NCBI RefSeq assembly: GCF_000282215.1
Contig: NZ_AKJS01000075.1
Span: 1 to 64,000 of the forward strand
Direction of reading: 5' to 3'
Source of the DNA: Pseudomonas sp. GM21
GTDB lineage: Bacteria > Pseudomonadota > Gammaproteobacteria > Pseudomonadales > Pseudomonadaceae
Length of the DNA stretch: 64,000 nucleotides
The notes below the pieces were generated by a model. The model was not told the origin of the DNA, made no database searches, and worked only from the letters and a program-made list of their open reading frames with translations. A program made the translations under genes and the position numbers. Position 1 is the first letter of the stretch, and each line of letters begins with the position of its first letter. Positions 41,177-49,863 of the stretch are shown here, piece by piece.

Positions 41177-42228
41177 CTCAATCCTGGTGGCTGAACCCGT
41201 GCAAGCCAATCGATGTGCAAGCCCTCGAACAGGCGCAGGCGCGGCAACAACAACTGACCAAACCGGCTGGCTCGCTCGGTCGACTGGAGTCGGTGGCGGT
41301 ACAGTTGGCCGGGTTGCAGGGGCAGGTCAAGCCGAGTCTTGATCACCTGTGGATCGCGATTTTTGCCGGTGACCATGGTGTCGTGGCTGAAGGCGTGTCG
41401 GCGTTTCCTCAGGAAGTGACCGGGCAGATGTTGCACAACTTCGTCAACGGTGGTGCTGCGATCAGCGTGTTGGCGCGACAGTTGGGCGCTTCGCTTGAAG
41501 TGGTTGATTTGGGCACAGTGACGCCGACCTTGAATCTGCCCGGGGTGCGCCACTTGAACGTTGGTCCCGGCACGGCGAATTTCGTCAAAGGCCCGGCCAT
41601 GACGACAGCGCAGGGCGCACTCGCCTTGCAGGCCGGTGGTGACAGCGTGCAGCGCGCCATCGCCGCCGGTGCTCAGTTGTTTATCGGTGGAGAAATGGGC
41701 ATCGGCAACACCACGGCAGCCAGTGCATTGGCCTGTGCCTTGCTCGATTGCCCGGTGGTGCATCTGGCCGGGCCGGGCACCGGTCTGGACGTGGCGGGCG
41801 TCAACCACAAAGCTCAGGTCATCGAGCGTGCGTTGGCGCTGCACCGTGCTCAGCGCGGGGACGCTTTGCAAACGCTGTTCAATCTTGGCGGCTTTGAAAT
41901 TGCCGCGCTCGTTGGCGCGTACCTGGCGTGTGCGCAACACGGCGTGGCGGTGTTGGTCGACGGGTTCATTTGCAGCGTCGCGGCATTGGTGGCGGTGCGC
42001 TTGAACCCTGATTGCCGCCCGTGGCTACTGTTCGGTCATCGCGGTGCCGAGCCTGGCCATCGTCATGTGCTGGAAACCTTGAACGCTGAACCGTTGCTGG
42101 ATCTGGGGCTGCGTTTGGGCGAGGGCAGTGGTGCGGCGTTGGCCGTGCCGTTGTTGCGTCTGGCCTGTGATCTTCACGGGCAGATGGCAACCTTCGCCGA
42201 AGCCGCCGTTGCGGACCGCCCGGCATGA
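41173..42228 (+). CDS. cobT: Nicotinate-nucleotide-DMB phosphoribosyltransferase
   Basis: CobT/CobU-type enzyme, 351 residues; makes alpha-ribazole phosphate from dimethylbenzimidazole and Na[38 protein letters not shown], and [18 protein letters not shown] are typical, and [13 protein letters not shown] contains the conserved acid-base segment. ATG 41173 ([12 protein letters not shown]) overlaps the cobU stop; an upstream frame lies inside cobU. Confidence 0.95.
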   Translation: MTQSWWLNPCKPIDVQALEQAQARQQQLTKPAGSLGRLESVAVQLAGLQGQVKPSLDHLWIAIFAGDHGVVAEGVSAFPQEVTGQMLHNFVNGGAAISVLARQLGASLEVVDLGTVTPTLNLPGVRHLNVGPGTANFVKGPAMTTAQGALALQAGGDSVQRAIAAGAQLFIGGEMGIGNTTAASALACALLDCPVVHLAGPGTGLDVAGVNHKAQVIERALALHRAQRGDALQTLFNLGGFEIAALVGAYLACAQHGVAVLVDGFICSVAALVAVRLNPDCRPWLLFGHRGAEPGHRHVLETLNAEPLLDLGLRLGEGSGAALAVPLLRLACDLHGQMATFAEAAVADRPA

Positions 42229-42800
42229 CGTTGCGTCTGGACCTGCTACGACACGGAGAGACCGAACTCGGTGGCGGGTTGCGCGGCAGCCTCGACGACG
42301 CGTTGACCGCCAAAGGCTGGGAGCAGATGCGCGCGGCGGTTTTGGACCAGGGGCCGTGGGATCGATTGATCAGCTCGCCCTTGCAGCGTTGCGCGCGGTT
42401 TGCTGAAGAGCTTGGCGCGCAACTGGGGTTGCCGGTGCACCTGGATAAAGATCTGCAAGAACTGCACTTTGGTGCCTGGGAAGGGCAGAGCGCAGCGGCG
42501 TTGATGGAAGTTGATGCCGAGGGATTGGGTCTGTTCTGGGCTGATCCTTATTCGTTTACGCCTCCGGACGGGGAGCGGGTGGCGGACTTTTCCAAACGGG
42601 TAGTGGCGGCGATCGAACGTCTGTCAGTAGTTTGCGCTGGCGAACGGGTCCTGCTGATCAGTCATGGTGGCGTCATGCGTTTATTGCTGGCTCAAGCGCG
42701 GGGGTTGCCGCGTGAGCAGTTGCTCAATGTCGAAGTCGCTCATGGCTCGTTGTTTTCGTTGAGCGTCGAACCTGGCGTCCTTCTCAAGGAATCGATCTGA
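42225..42800 (+). CDS. Alpha-ribazole phosphatase (histidine phosphatase)
   Basis: A 191-residue histidine phosphatase of the CobC/phosphoglycerate-mutase family. The catalytic RHGET at residues 9-13 and the second His in [14 protein letters not shown] are present. It removes the phosphate from alpha-ribazole phosphate or from adenosylcobalamin phosphate. ATGA overlap with cobT. I leave the symbol blank because cobC already names the aminotransferase here. Confidence 0.9.
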   Translation: MTLRLDLLRHGETELGGGLRGSLDDALTAKGWEQMRAAVLDQGPWDRLISSPLQRCARFAEELGAQLGLPVHLDKDLQELHFGAWEGQSAAALMEVDAEGLGLFWADPYSFTPPDGERVADFSKRVVAAIERLSVVCAGERVLLISHGGVMRLLLAQARGLPREQLLNVEVAHGSLFSLSVEPGVLLKESI

Positions 42801-42802
42801 CC

Positions 42803-43534
42803 ATGTTGCCCTTCTGGATCGCCCTGCAATTCCTGAGCAGTCTGCCGATTCGCCTGCCCGGCATGCCGACGCCTCAGGAACTGGGCCGCTCGCTGCTGTT
42901 TTATCCGCTGGTGGGACTGCTGTTCGGCGCGATTCTGTGGGCGCTGAACTGGCTCTTGCTGGGCACGCCTTTGTTGCTGCATGCCGCGTTGTTGCTGACG
43001 GTTTGGGTCTTGCTCAGCGGCGCGTTGCACCTGGATGGCCTGGCCGATAGCGCCGACGCGTGGCTTGGCGGATTTGGCGACCGGGAACGTACGCTGACGA
43101 TCATGAAAGACCCGCGCAGCGGACCGATTGCCGTGGTGACGCTGGTGCTGGTGTTGTTGCTGAAGTTCGCTGCGTTACTGGCGTTGATCGAGCAGCAGCA
43201 CAGTATTTTCCTGATCATCGTTCCGCTGATCGGTCGCAGCGCTATGCTGGGGTTGTTCCTGACCACGCCCTATGTGCGTGCTGGCGGTTTGGGGCAGGCG
43301 CTGGCGGATCATCTGCCGCGAATGGCTGGCTGGCAGGTGTTGGCGGTCAGTGCGTTGGGTTGTGTTTTGATCGCGGGTTTTAGCGGTGTTCTGGCCGTTG
43401 CTGTGGCAGCGGTCATTTTCCTGTGGTTGCGGCAGCTCATGCTACGGCGATTGGGCGGGACGACGGGCGATACAGCAGGCGCGATGCTGGAGTTGCTGGA
43501 GATAGCGGTGTTGGCAGGTTTGGCGTTGATTTGA
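42803..43534 (+). CDS. cobS: Adenosylcobinamide-GDP ribazoletransferase
   Basis: Integral membrane cobalamin synthase (CobS, CobV in some schemes), 243 residues; joins adenosylcobinamide-GDP and alpha-ribazole. The signature SGALHLDGLADSADAWLGGF and MKDPRSGPIAVV are conserved, with about six transmembrane helices. It begins two bases after the phosphatase stop and is the last gene of the cob operon. Confidence 0.93.
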   Translation: MLPFWIALQFLSSLPIRLPGMPTPQELGRSLLFYPLVGLLFGAILWALNWLLLGTPLLLHAALLLTVWVLLSGALHLDGLADSADAWLGGFGDRERTLTIMKDPRSGPIAVVTLVLVLLLKFAALLALIEQQHSIFLIIVPLIGRSAMLGLFLTTPYVRAGGLGQALADHLPRMAGWQVLAVSALGCVLIAGFSGVLAVAVAAVIFLWLRQLMLRRLGGTTGDTAGAMLELLEIAVLAGLALI

Positions 43535-43555
43535 AGGGTTGTGTGTCGGATGTGC

Positions 43556-43590
43556 TGGCCTCATCGCCGGCTTGCCGGCGATAGCGGTCT
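43556..43590. repeat. REP element
   Basis: A single copy containing TCGCCGGCTTGCCGGCGATA, just after the cob operon. Confidence 0.75.
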
Positions 43591-43623
43591 ATCAGGCAAT
43601 ACATAACTTGATTTAACACAACC

Positions 43624-43639
43624 ACGGGTATATACACGC
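43624..43639. promoter_or_regulatory. MarR-type operator at the regulator start
   Basis: ACGGGTATATACACGC matches 14 of 16 bases of the perfect palindrome at 44068-44085. It ends 3 bp before the marR ATG, so binding would block transcription or translation of the regulator. Confidence 0.7.
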
Positions 43640-43642
43640 ACC

Positions 43643-44047
43643 ATGCTCGACTCTCAATGTTTATGCATCAACCTGCGTCGCGCCGCCCGTGGCGTCAGCA
43701 GGCATTACGACGGCGCTCTGGACGGCTTCGGGATCAACGTTGCCCAGTATTCTTTGCTGTGCAATTTGCAGCGTCTGGATCAACCGAGTATTTCCACCCT
43801 TGCCGAAGCCATGGGGCTGGACCGCAGCACCCTCGGGCGCAATTTGCGAGTGCTGGAAGGCGAGGGGCTGGTGAAGCTGGTCGAGGGCGAAGACATGCGT
43901 AATCGCATCGTCCGACTGACCGAAGCCGGTGCCGAACGTCTGAAGGCCGCCTTGCCGGCCTGGGAAGCGGCGCAGCAGGGGTTGATTGACCGACTGGGCG
44001 CCGAGAAACGTGAAACCTTGCTGCGACTGCTGGACGAACTGGCGTGA
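43643..44047 (+). CDS. MarR family transcriptional regulator
   Basis: A 134-residue winged-helix regulator. The HTH with STLAEAMGLDRSTLGRNLRVLE is followed by the wing VKLVEGEDMRNRIVRLTEAG. Three conserved Cys near the N-terminus (SQCLCINLRR, SLLCNLQ) could sense redox but are not diagnostic. It lies directly upstream of an MFS gene, with matching operator-like sites upstream of both, implying autoregulation and control of efflux. Confidence 0.9.
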   Translation: MLDSQCLCINLRRAARGVSRHYDGALDGFGINVAQYSLLCNLQRLDQPSISTLAEAMGLDRSTLGRNLRVLEGEGLVKLVEGEDMRNRIVRLTEAGAERLKAALPAWEAAQQGLIDRLGAEKRETLLRLLDELA

Positions 44048-44067
44048 AGCCGGTTTTTCCGATCTTA

Positions 44068-44085
44068 AGCGGGTATATACCCGCT
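44068..44085. promoter_or_regulatory. Perfect palindromic operator for the MFS gene
   Basis: AGCGGGTATATACCCGCT is a perfect 18-bp palindrome, 15 bp upstream of the MFS start. Its core (GGGTATATAC) repeats at 43626-43635, upstream of the regulator. Confidence 0.75.
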
Positions 44086-44100
44086 ACCGGAGAATAAGAC

Positions 44101-45309
44101 ATGACATCGATGTGGCGTACCTGCGGTTGGGTGTTGTTGGGGAGTGCGCTGATCCTTGCGTTGTCTTTGGGCGTGCGCCACGGCTTCGGGCTGTTTCTGG
44201 CGCCGATGAGTGCCGAGTTCGGCTGGGGGCGTGAGACGTTTGCGTTTGCCATCGCCTTGCAGAATCTGATCTGGGGGCTGGCGCAGCCCTTTACTGGCGC
44301 ATTGGCCGACCGCTTCGGTGCGGCGAAAGTGGTGCTGGTCGGTGGCGTACTGTACGCCTTGGGTCTGGTGTGCATGGGGCTGTCTGATTCCGCCGTGACA
44401 CTGTCCCTGAGCGCAGGCCTGTTGATTGGCATCGGCCTGTCCGGCACCTCGTTCTCGGTGATCCTCGGCGTGGTCGGCCGTGCGGTGCCACCCGAGAAGC
44501 GCAGCATGGGCATGGGCATCGCCAGTGCGGCCGGTTCATTCGGTCAGTTCGCGATGTTGCCGGGCACGTTGGGCTTGATCGGTTGGCTGGGCTGGTCCGC
44601 CGCGTTGCTGGTGCTGGGCCTGTTGGTGGCGTTGATCGTGCCGCTGGTGAGCATGCTCAAGGACAAGCCGCTGCCGGTCCTCGGCCATGAACAAACCCTC
44701 TCCGAAGCGCTACGTGAAGCTTGCTCTCACTCGGGGTTTTGGCTGTTAGCGTTCGGCTTCTTCGTGTGCGGTTTTCAGGTGGTGTTCATTGGCGTGCATT
44801 TGCCGGCTTACCTGGTGGATCAGCACCTTCCGGCATCCGTCGGCACCACGGTGCTGGCGCTGATCGGGTTGTTCAACATCTTTGGTACGTACACCGCCGG
44901 CTGGCTGGGCGGGCGTATGTCGAAACCGCGCTTGCTGACCGGTTTGTACTTGCTGCGGGCGGTGGTAATTGCGCTGTTCCTGTGGGCGCCGGTGACGACG
45001 ACCACGGCATACCTGTTCGGCATGGCCATGGGGTTTCTGTGGCTGTCGACGGTGCCATTGACCAACGGCACCGTAGCGACCTTGTTCGGCGTGCGAAACC
45101 TGTCCATGCTCGGTGGGATTGTTTTCCTGTTTCACCAACTCGGCTCGTTTCTGGGTGGCTGGTTGGGCGGGGTGGTGTATGACCGAACCGGGAGCTATGA
45201 CTTGATCTGGCAAGTGGCAATTCTGTTGAGCCTGTTGGCTGCCGCCCTGAACTGGCCGGTGCGTGAGCGGCCGGTAGCGCGCCTGCAATCGCAGATGAGT
45301 GCGATATGA
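44101..45309 (+). CDS. MFS transporter
   Basis: A 402-residue 12-helix major facilitator. The N-terminal half has LGVRHGFGLFLAPMSAEFGW and GALADRFGAAKVVLVGG (the loop 2-3 motif); the second half has GWLGGRMSKPRLLTGLYLL. The FGLFLAPMSAEFGW pattern fits the oxalate/monocarboxylate-type MFS group. Substrate unknown. Regulated, by inference, by the MarR protein. Its stop overlaps the start of the next small ORF. Confidence 0.9.
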   Translation: MTSMWRTCGWVLLGSALILALSLGVRHGFGLFLAPMSAEFGWGRETFAFAIALQNLIWGLAQPFTGALADRFGAAKVVLVGGVLYALGLVCMGLSDSAVTLSLSAGLLIGIGLSGTSFSVILGVVGRAVPPEKRSMGMGIASAAGSFGQFAMLPGTLGLIGWLGWSAALLVLGLLVALIVPLVSMLKDKPLPVLGHEQTLSEALREACSHSGFWLLAFGFFVCGFQVVFIGVHLPAYLVDQHLPASVGTTVLALIGLFNIFGTYTAGWLGGRMSKPRLLTGLYLLRAVVIALFLWAPVTTTTAYLFGMAMGFLWLSTVPLTNGTVATLFGVRNLSMLGGIVFLFHQLGSFLGGWLGGVVYDRTGSYDLIWQVAILLSLLAAALNWPVRERPVARLQSQMSAI

Positions 45310-45428
45310 GCCGTCTGTGGCCGCGTATCGCTGTAACGGCTGTCGGCGTCTTGCTGCTGGCGTTGTCGTGGTGGGGCTGGCATCAGGGCGGGCTGGCGCT
45401 GATGCAGTTGGGCATGGGTGCTTGCTAG
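45306..45428 (+). CDS. 40-residue single-helix membrane protein
   Basis: ATG 45306 overlaps the MFS stop (ATGA), and the frame runs to TAG at 45428. The protein begins [20 protein letters not shown], then a Trp-rich turn (SWWGWHQGG) and ends MQLGMGAC. It is one transmembrane helix with a positive N-terminus. Coupling to the transporter suggests a regulatory or accessory subunit. No database support can be given here. Confidence 0.65.
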   Translation: MSRLWPRIAVTAVGVLLLALSWWGWHQGGLALMQLGMGAC

Positions 45429-45483
45429 CGAGCGGCGAGGGCGAGTAACTTCGTTTTTGACTACCTATCAAGGATGCACCGAC

Positions 45484-46035
45484 ATGCTGATGCGCTGGAT
45501 TGCAGTCTCCGCGTTGTTGATGACGTTTACCGGGCTCGCCCAGGCGGGCGAGTGCCCGGAGCTGTTGCAAGGCTCATTGCAGAAGCTGCGCGCCAAGGAA
45601 TCCATCGACCTGTGCCAACGGTTTGAGGGTAAACCGCTGGTGGTGGTCAATACCGCGAGCCACTGCGGTTTCGCCCCGCAGTTCAAAAGCCTTGAGGCGC
45701 TCAATCAGCGCTTCAAGGGGCAGGGGCTGGAGGTGATTGGCGTTCCGTCCAACGATTTCAAGCAAGAGTCCAAGGACACCGCCGAGACGGCCAAAGTCTG
45801 TTACGTGAATTACGGCGTGACCTTCACCATGACCGAGCCGCAGGCTGTGCGAGGCGACGATGCAACGCACCTGTTCAAGGTTCTCGCCAAACAGACCAGC
45901 GCGCCGAAGTGGAATTTCTACAAATACGTGGTCGATCGCAAGGGTCAGGTCATCGCCAGTTTTTCCAGCCTGACCAAACCCGATGATCCCGAGTTCATTG
46001 CCGCAGTGGAGCAAGCCCTGGCTTCCCAACCCTGA
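45484..46035 (+). CDS. Glutathione peroxidase family protein, exported
   Basis: A 183-residue GPx-fold protein with an N-terminal signal peptide ([20 protein letters not shown], cleavage near AQA). The catalytic Cys lies in [18 protein letters not shown], and PSNDFKQE and [10 protein letters not shown] supply the Gln and Trp of the catalytic group. Location should be periplasmic. The start is ATG 45484 or 45490. A terminator follows. Confidence 0.88.
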   Translation: MLMRWIAVSALLMTFTGLAQAGECPELLQGSLQKLRAKESIDLCQRFEGKPLVVVNTASHCGFAPQFKSLEALNQRFKGQGLEVIGVPSNDFKQESKDTAETAKVCYVNYGVTFTMTEPQAVRGDDATHLFKVLAKQTSAPKWNFYKYVVDRKGQVIASFSSLTKPDDPEFIAAVEQALASQP

Positions 46036-46047
46036 TCAGCGCCCACT

Positions 46048-46086
46048 AAAAAGCCCCGCCTCTGTACCAGAGAGCGGGGCTTTTTT
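46048..46086. terminator. Bidirectional terminator
   Basis: Stem AAAAGCCCCGC/GCGGGGCTTTT with T-run to the right and A-run to the left separates the peroxidase gene from the convergent FadL-type gene. Confidence 0.9.
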
Positions 46087-46124
46087 GATTCGGTCGGCGA
46101 GCGGTTCAGGCTCGCCGTGAATCA

Positions 46125-47396
46125 TCAGAAGCGGTAGGTCGCGCCGAGACCAAAACCGTTCGCCGAGTTTTCATACTTGGCGTTGTAGGTCTGGCCACGG
46201 TTGTTTTCGTTGTTGACCTTGACCGAATCTTCACGCAGGTACGAATACGCCACGTCGATGGTCAGGTCGTCGGTCGGGCTCCAGCCAGCGCCCAGGCTGA
46301 ACGCCTTGCGATCGCCCGTCGGGATGCGCGGGGAGCGGTCGACGTTGTTGGTCGGTGCCTGGTCAACGGACAGACCGCCACGCAGTACCCATTGCTTGTT
46401 CAGCTGGTAGGACGCGCCGATGGCGTGAGCCCAGGTGTCATGCCAGTTCTGTTCTTCGGTGATGGTGCCGAACTGGCCGTTCAGAGCACCCGGAACACCA
46501 CTGTTTTCAACGGTGATGTCTTTCAGGCGGCTCCAGCGAGTCCAGGTGCTGCCTGCGTAAAGAGTCCACTGGTCGTTGAGCTGGTGAGTGACCGAGAAGT
46601 CCACCGATTCAGGTGTGGTCAGATCCAGCGACGCGTCGTATTTCTGGTTCGGGTTCTGACCGATCAGGCCCAGTACGTTGTAGTTGACCTTGGTGTTGCC
46701 ATCGAGCTTGTAGTCAACTTTCGAGTGGTAGGTCAGGCCGACGCGAGTGCTGTCGGTCGCTTGAACCAGCAAGCCGATGTTGTAGCCCAGCGCGGTGTCG
46801 TCACCGGTGATCTTGACCTTGCCGTCTGGCGCGGCCTGGGTGATCGACAGGTTCGATTCCAAGGTGCCGTCGATGCGGTTGATGGTCGGACCGAAACCGA
46901 TGGAAACCTTATCGTTGAAGGCATAGCTGACAGTCGGTTGCAGGGTGACGATTGTTACTTCGCTCTTGCTGCCGAAGTAACGGCCGGCAAAGCCGTTTTC
47001 GTAGTCGGTGACCAGGCCGAACGGTGCGTACACGCCAAACCCGAAAGCCCACTGGTCGTCGATTGGCTTGACGTAGTAGCCCATAGGCACGGCGATAGAC
47101 GGAACCATGTCGCCGTCGTTGCTGCCGCCGTTCGGGAAGGAGCTTGCGTCGCTGATGTCAGTGTGCGCGTCGATCAGCGCAACACCGCCGGTGACTTGTT
47201 CGCGCTTGATGCGGGACATGCCGGCGGGGTTGCCAAAAACTGTACTTGCGTCATCGGCAGAGGAAGATCGCCCGGCAAAACCCGTACCCATACCGCTGAT
47301 GCTTTGTTCGTTAACGGCAAAGCCACTTGCAAAGATCTGGGTGGAAGCCAGGGTAACGGCGAGGCTAAGGGTGGTTTTGAGCATTACTTTTTTCAT
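46125..47396 (-). CDS. OmpP1/FadL/TodX outer-membrane porin
   Basis: A 423-residue outer-membrane beta-barrel for hydrophobic compounds (long-chain fatty acids or aromatics). A signal peptide (MKKVMLKTTLSLAVTLASTQ) is followed by SGFAVNEQSISGMGTGFAGR, the N-terminal plug of FadL. It ends with FGLGATYRF, the terminal aromatic of barrel proteins. Which substrate is carried cannot be told. Confidence 0.92.
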   Translation of the reverse strand: MKKVMLKTTLSLAVTLASTQIFASGFAVNEQSISGMGTGFAGRSSSADDASTVFGNPAGMSRIKREQVTGGVALIDAHTDISDASSFPNGGSNDGDMVPSIAVPMGYYVKPIDDQWAFGFGVYAPFGLVTDYENGFAGRYFGSKSEVTIVTLQPTVSYAFNDKVSIGFGPTINRIDGTLESNLSITQAAPDGKVKITGDDTALGYNIGLLVQATDSTRVGLTYHSKVDYKLDGNTKVNYNVLGLIGQNPNQKYDASLDLTTPESVDFSVTHQLNDQWTLYAGSTWTRWSRLKDITVENSGVPGALNGQFGTITEEQNWHDTWAHAIGASYQLNKQWVLRGGLSVDQAPTNNVDRSPRIPTGDRKAFSLGAGWSPTDDLTIDVAYSYLREDSVKVNNENNRGQTYNAKYENSANGFGLGATYRF

Positions 47397-47542
47397 TGTT
47401 CGAACTCGAGGTGATCACCGGGGCGAAAATTACCAACATTTTCGTCCCGGCGCTATAGGCTGTATGCCTTGATTTAGAGCGGTTTTGTAGGACAATCCGA
47501 CCAGGTTGGCCACCGATTGCACAATCTTGTGAAACTGGTGGG

Positions 47543-48025
47543 TCAGCAAGCGACCTGATTCAGGGGTGAAACACAGGTTTGCCAGGCGCTGGTGAAATCG
47601 CGCAGGCGTCCTTGAGGCTGAAAGGTCTGACGCCAGATGCGGGCCATGCCCAACAAGTCATCGGCGGCGGGGAGGGGAGTGTTCTGTTCTTCTACCAGCA
47701 GCCAGGCGATGGCAGTGGCGTAACGCAGGTTAACGGTCAATTCCAGGTGCGGCCCGCTGAGAAAGGCATGTTGGCTGGCCAGTCCGCGGACAAGGCTCGC
47801 CCGTTCGGGGTCCAGTGCCAGGTAGTGATCCCAAAGTGCCTGGTGGCGAAGCTCGGCAATTCGGTACAGGCCGTGTCCGCGGCGGTCGTGCAGGGCGGAG
47901 CCAAGGGCTGACTGACTGGCGGCGATGCCCAGCAGCAAGGATTCGGCAGTTGCGCTATGGCGTCCGAGGTAAATCAATGTCGGACGAATCACATAACGGC
48001 ACAGTTCGCTGGCAGCGATACCCAT
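47543..48025 (-). CDS. Unrecognised small protein next to the FadL gene
   Basis: A 160-residue soluble protein, predicted helical and without signal peptide: MGIAASELCRYVIRPTLIYL, then AESLLLGIAASQSALGSALH, and an acidic C-terminal half. A ribosome-binding site (GAGGG) precedes the ATG. The family is not recognised. It looks like a regulator or cell-wall/phage-lysozyme-like fold, but nothing supports one of these. Upstream are overlapping palindromes at 48187-48206. Confidence 0.7.
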   Translation of the reverse strand: MGIAASELCRYVIRPTLIYLGRHSATAESLLLGIAASQSALGSALHDRRGHGLYRIAELRHQALWDHYLALDPERASLVRGLASQHAFLSGPHLELTVNLRYATAIAWLLVEEQNTPLPAADDLLGMARIWRQTFQPQGRLRDFTSAWQTCVSPLNQVAC

Positions 48026-48186
48026 AAAGCCCTCGAAACGTGAAGTAGGCGGCGAAACCTGAAGGTAGCGTTGGCAGCGGTGGATCGAATCAGGCTCGCC
48101 GGAAGCGGAACAAGCCGCTTGAGTTGAAGTGTAGTGTCATATTCGCGCTGTAAAGGTCTGTTTTTAAAATATTTCCGGCTTCGAGT

Positions 48187-48206
48187 TATAACCGTTATAT
48201 CGGTTA
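48187..48206. promoter_or_regulatory. Overlapping palindromes upstream of the 160-residue gene
   Basis: TATAAC-C-GTTATA (48187-48199) is a perfect interrupted palindrome, and TAACCG-TTATAT-CGGTTA (48189-48206) is a second one overlapping it. Suggests a dimeric regulator site. Confidence 0.55.
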
Positions 48207-48247
48207 GTGCTTAGCGGCTGTCTGGAAAAAGAGAAATAACGGGCAAT

Positions 48248-48276
48248 AAAAAGCCCCGCTTTTTGAGCAGGGCTTT
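48248..48276 (-). terminator. Terminator of the 74-residue gene
   Basis: Stem AAAGCCC/GGGCTTT with extra GCT/AGC pairing and a T-rich flank on the minus strand, just beyond the gene's stop. Confidence 0.7.
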
Positions 48277-48301
48277 CTGGTTTTTCAGTCTTTCTGGCGT
48301 C

Positions 48302-48526
48302 TCAGGCAATCAATGCCTGACGGGTACGCTCGATCACGGCCTGCAGCGGTTCTGCGCTGGAGTATTGATCGGGGTACAGGCGTTCGCTGTGACGAGCGAT
48401 GCCGTGTTCGTTGACCAGAGTGAAGCTGAAGCAGCCTTTGCGGGCGGCCATGATCAGGCAGTTCATTGGTGCAAAAGCATTGGTTAGGGTGCGGATTGCA
48501 TCCTGGGTATGGATTTGAGTAGTCAT
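48302..48526 (-). CDS. 74-residue unrecognised protein
   Basis: MTTQIHTQDAIRTLTNAFAP starts a compact protein with two Cys (MNCLIMAARKGCFSF) and FTLVNEHGIARHSERLYP, ending in a helix. Its codon use fits the neighbourhood, and AGGAA lies 8-9 bp before the ATG; a terminator follows. Probably a real conserved small protein of unknown role. Confidence 0.72.
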   Translation of the reverse strand: MTTQIHTQDAIRTLTNAFAPMNCLIMAARKGCFSFTLVNEHGIARHSERLYPDQYSSAEPLQAVIERTRQALIA

Positions 48527-49478
48527 TATTGGGTGTTCCTACAAGCGACACGGAATAAGAGCCGTGCAAAGTTAAAACGTTCCAGTGACGACGACCACCA
48601 TTGGTCGAACGAAGAACCCGACTGGAACAAAGCAGCCAGTTTGAAGCGCTGATAATTGGCGCGCTTGGGCTGGCAGGTAGGTACTTAGGAGGGCAGGCAA
48701 CACATCAAGGGCAAAGGTTCTGGGCCCGGGGTGAAGATCCTGATCAATTTGCAGGCTGGTTCGGTCAGAGTAAGTGAACTTCGCAACACCCTTCGCATTT
48801 GTTCGAAGGCTGTGTTGGCGCAAGGTTTACCTGGAAACCATCGAGGTGGTCGCTCCTCTTTTGTCGGTGGAGGCTTCTCTTGAGGGAAGGCTGACCGCGA
48901 GGATTTGTTCGACCAGAATTGACTTTCAGCTTGGTACTAACGCCGCGGATACTAACGGATTGAATTTGAGAATGGAAGTGTGTTAGCAAAAAAGATAAAT
49001 CAGCTTGGGCTGCGCGCCCTGCAGTGCCTCACATTCCGACCGGTGGTTGCTGTCGTTCATCGGACCGTGATCTGCCTGGATCAAGGGTTTTCCCGGGTTA
49101 TCCCCAAAACCGGCGCAAAAACGCGCCGAAAAAGTGCGTCGATATAACTGTCTCGAAGGTAGTTGTGCACATTAGTCACGCAGACTGTAACCCCACTGTC
49201 ATTCAGGTCCGGGACGTAGTGGGTGCCTGTACTGAAAATTTAAGTCAATGAAAAACATCGCTTTTTTTTACTGGTGAAAAAATCGTCAGTTTGACTGCGA
49301 GCCCCGTCCCACAGGGCTTTGCGCGAGTTCAAGGGCGGTTGTCCACTGAGTTATCCACAGCTTCTGTGGATTGTCCCGAGCGCTTGCTCTAGGACGGGCG
49401 TGCTGGGTTTTTTTGGGCTTTACCTGTAAGAAAAAAAGAGTAGAGTTGCGCGCCTTCCGATCTGTCCCACAGTGCTTT
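48527..49478. other. Gene-poor region with DnaA-box-like sites
   Basis: About 950 bp without a convincing gene; short frames on both strands overlap one another and lack ribosome-binding sites. It is AT-richer than the flanks. It holds TTATCCACA at 49351-49359, a near match TTATCCCCA at 49098-49106, and the short hairpin GGCGCAAAAACGCGCC around 49112. A small RNA or a DnaA-binding role are possible; neither is proved. Confidence 0.55.
49351..49373. promoter_or_regulatory. Inverted DnaA-box pair
   Basis: TTATCCACA, 5 bp (GCTTC), then TGTGGATTG, the imperfect inverse (two mismatches). Same geometry as 63352-63374. Confidence 0.55.
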
Positions 49479-49802
49479 ATGAAGTTTCGCTCAGTACCAA
49501 TCGCTCCTACCTCCACACCTCCCAATGTGGCCCCGCCCAAGCGCTTTTCGATGCGCGTGGCTGAGTGGCTGCTGGACAGTCAGCGTCTTGGGGAAAACCC
49601 CAACATCAAACACTTCGCCGGACGTTTGCTCAAACAGCCCGCCCGTGAAGGCGTCGTGGCCGCGCAAAGTCGACTTGGGCAGCTGATGTGTCGCGAATGC
49701 GGCAATGCCCGGGATCGGCGCATTGGTCAGGACTTGTTGCGCCAGGCCGCGCGAGCAGGGGACGCGCGCGCCCAACAGGAACTGGGGCTGATCGAAGACT
49801 GA
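49479..49802 (+). CDS. Sel1-repeat-like small protein
   Basis: A 107-residue protein with tandem AAQSRLGQLMCR and RAGDARAQQELG, matching Sel1/TPR-like Ala-rich helices. The N-terminus is Pro-rich (VPIAPTSTPPNVAPPKRF). ATG 49479 is chosen over an upstream frame that enters the non-coding region. No signal peptide. Function unknown, but Sel1 repeats usually mediate protein contacts. rmuC follows 61 bp on. Confidence 0.8.
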   Translation: MKFRSVPIAPTSTPPNVAPPKRFSMRVAEWLLDSQRLGENPNIKHFAGRLLKQPAREGVVAAQSRLGQLMCRECGNARDRRIGQDLLRQAARAGDARAQQELGLIED

Positions 49803-49863
49803 GCTGTCCAAGTCTGGCGGCCTTGGTTAACCTTCAAGCTTTATCTCATCGGCAGGAATCCCT

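Noticed and set aside
36442..43590. Possible CRISPR array from recurrent REP units
   Set aside because: The repeats are palindromic pairs at irregular kilobase distances between genes, not regularly spaced direct repeats.
48572..49000. Small ORFs on both strands in the gene-poor region
   Set aside because: They overlap one another, lack ribosome-binding sites and show no conserved motif that I recognise.
49286..49540. Minus-strand ORF crossing the DnaA-box pair
   Set aside because: It runs into the Sel1-like gene antisense and has no start signal.
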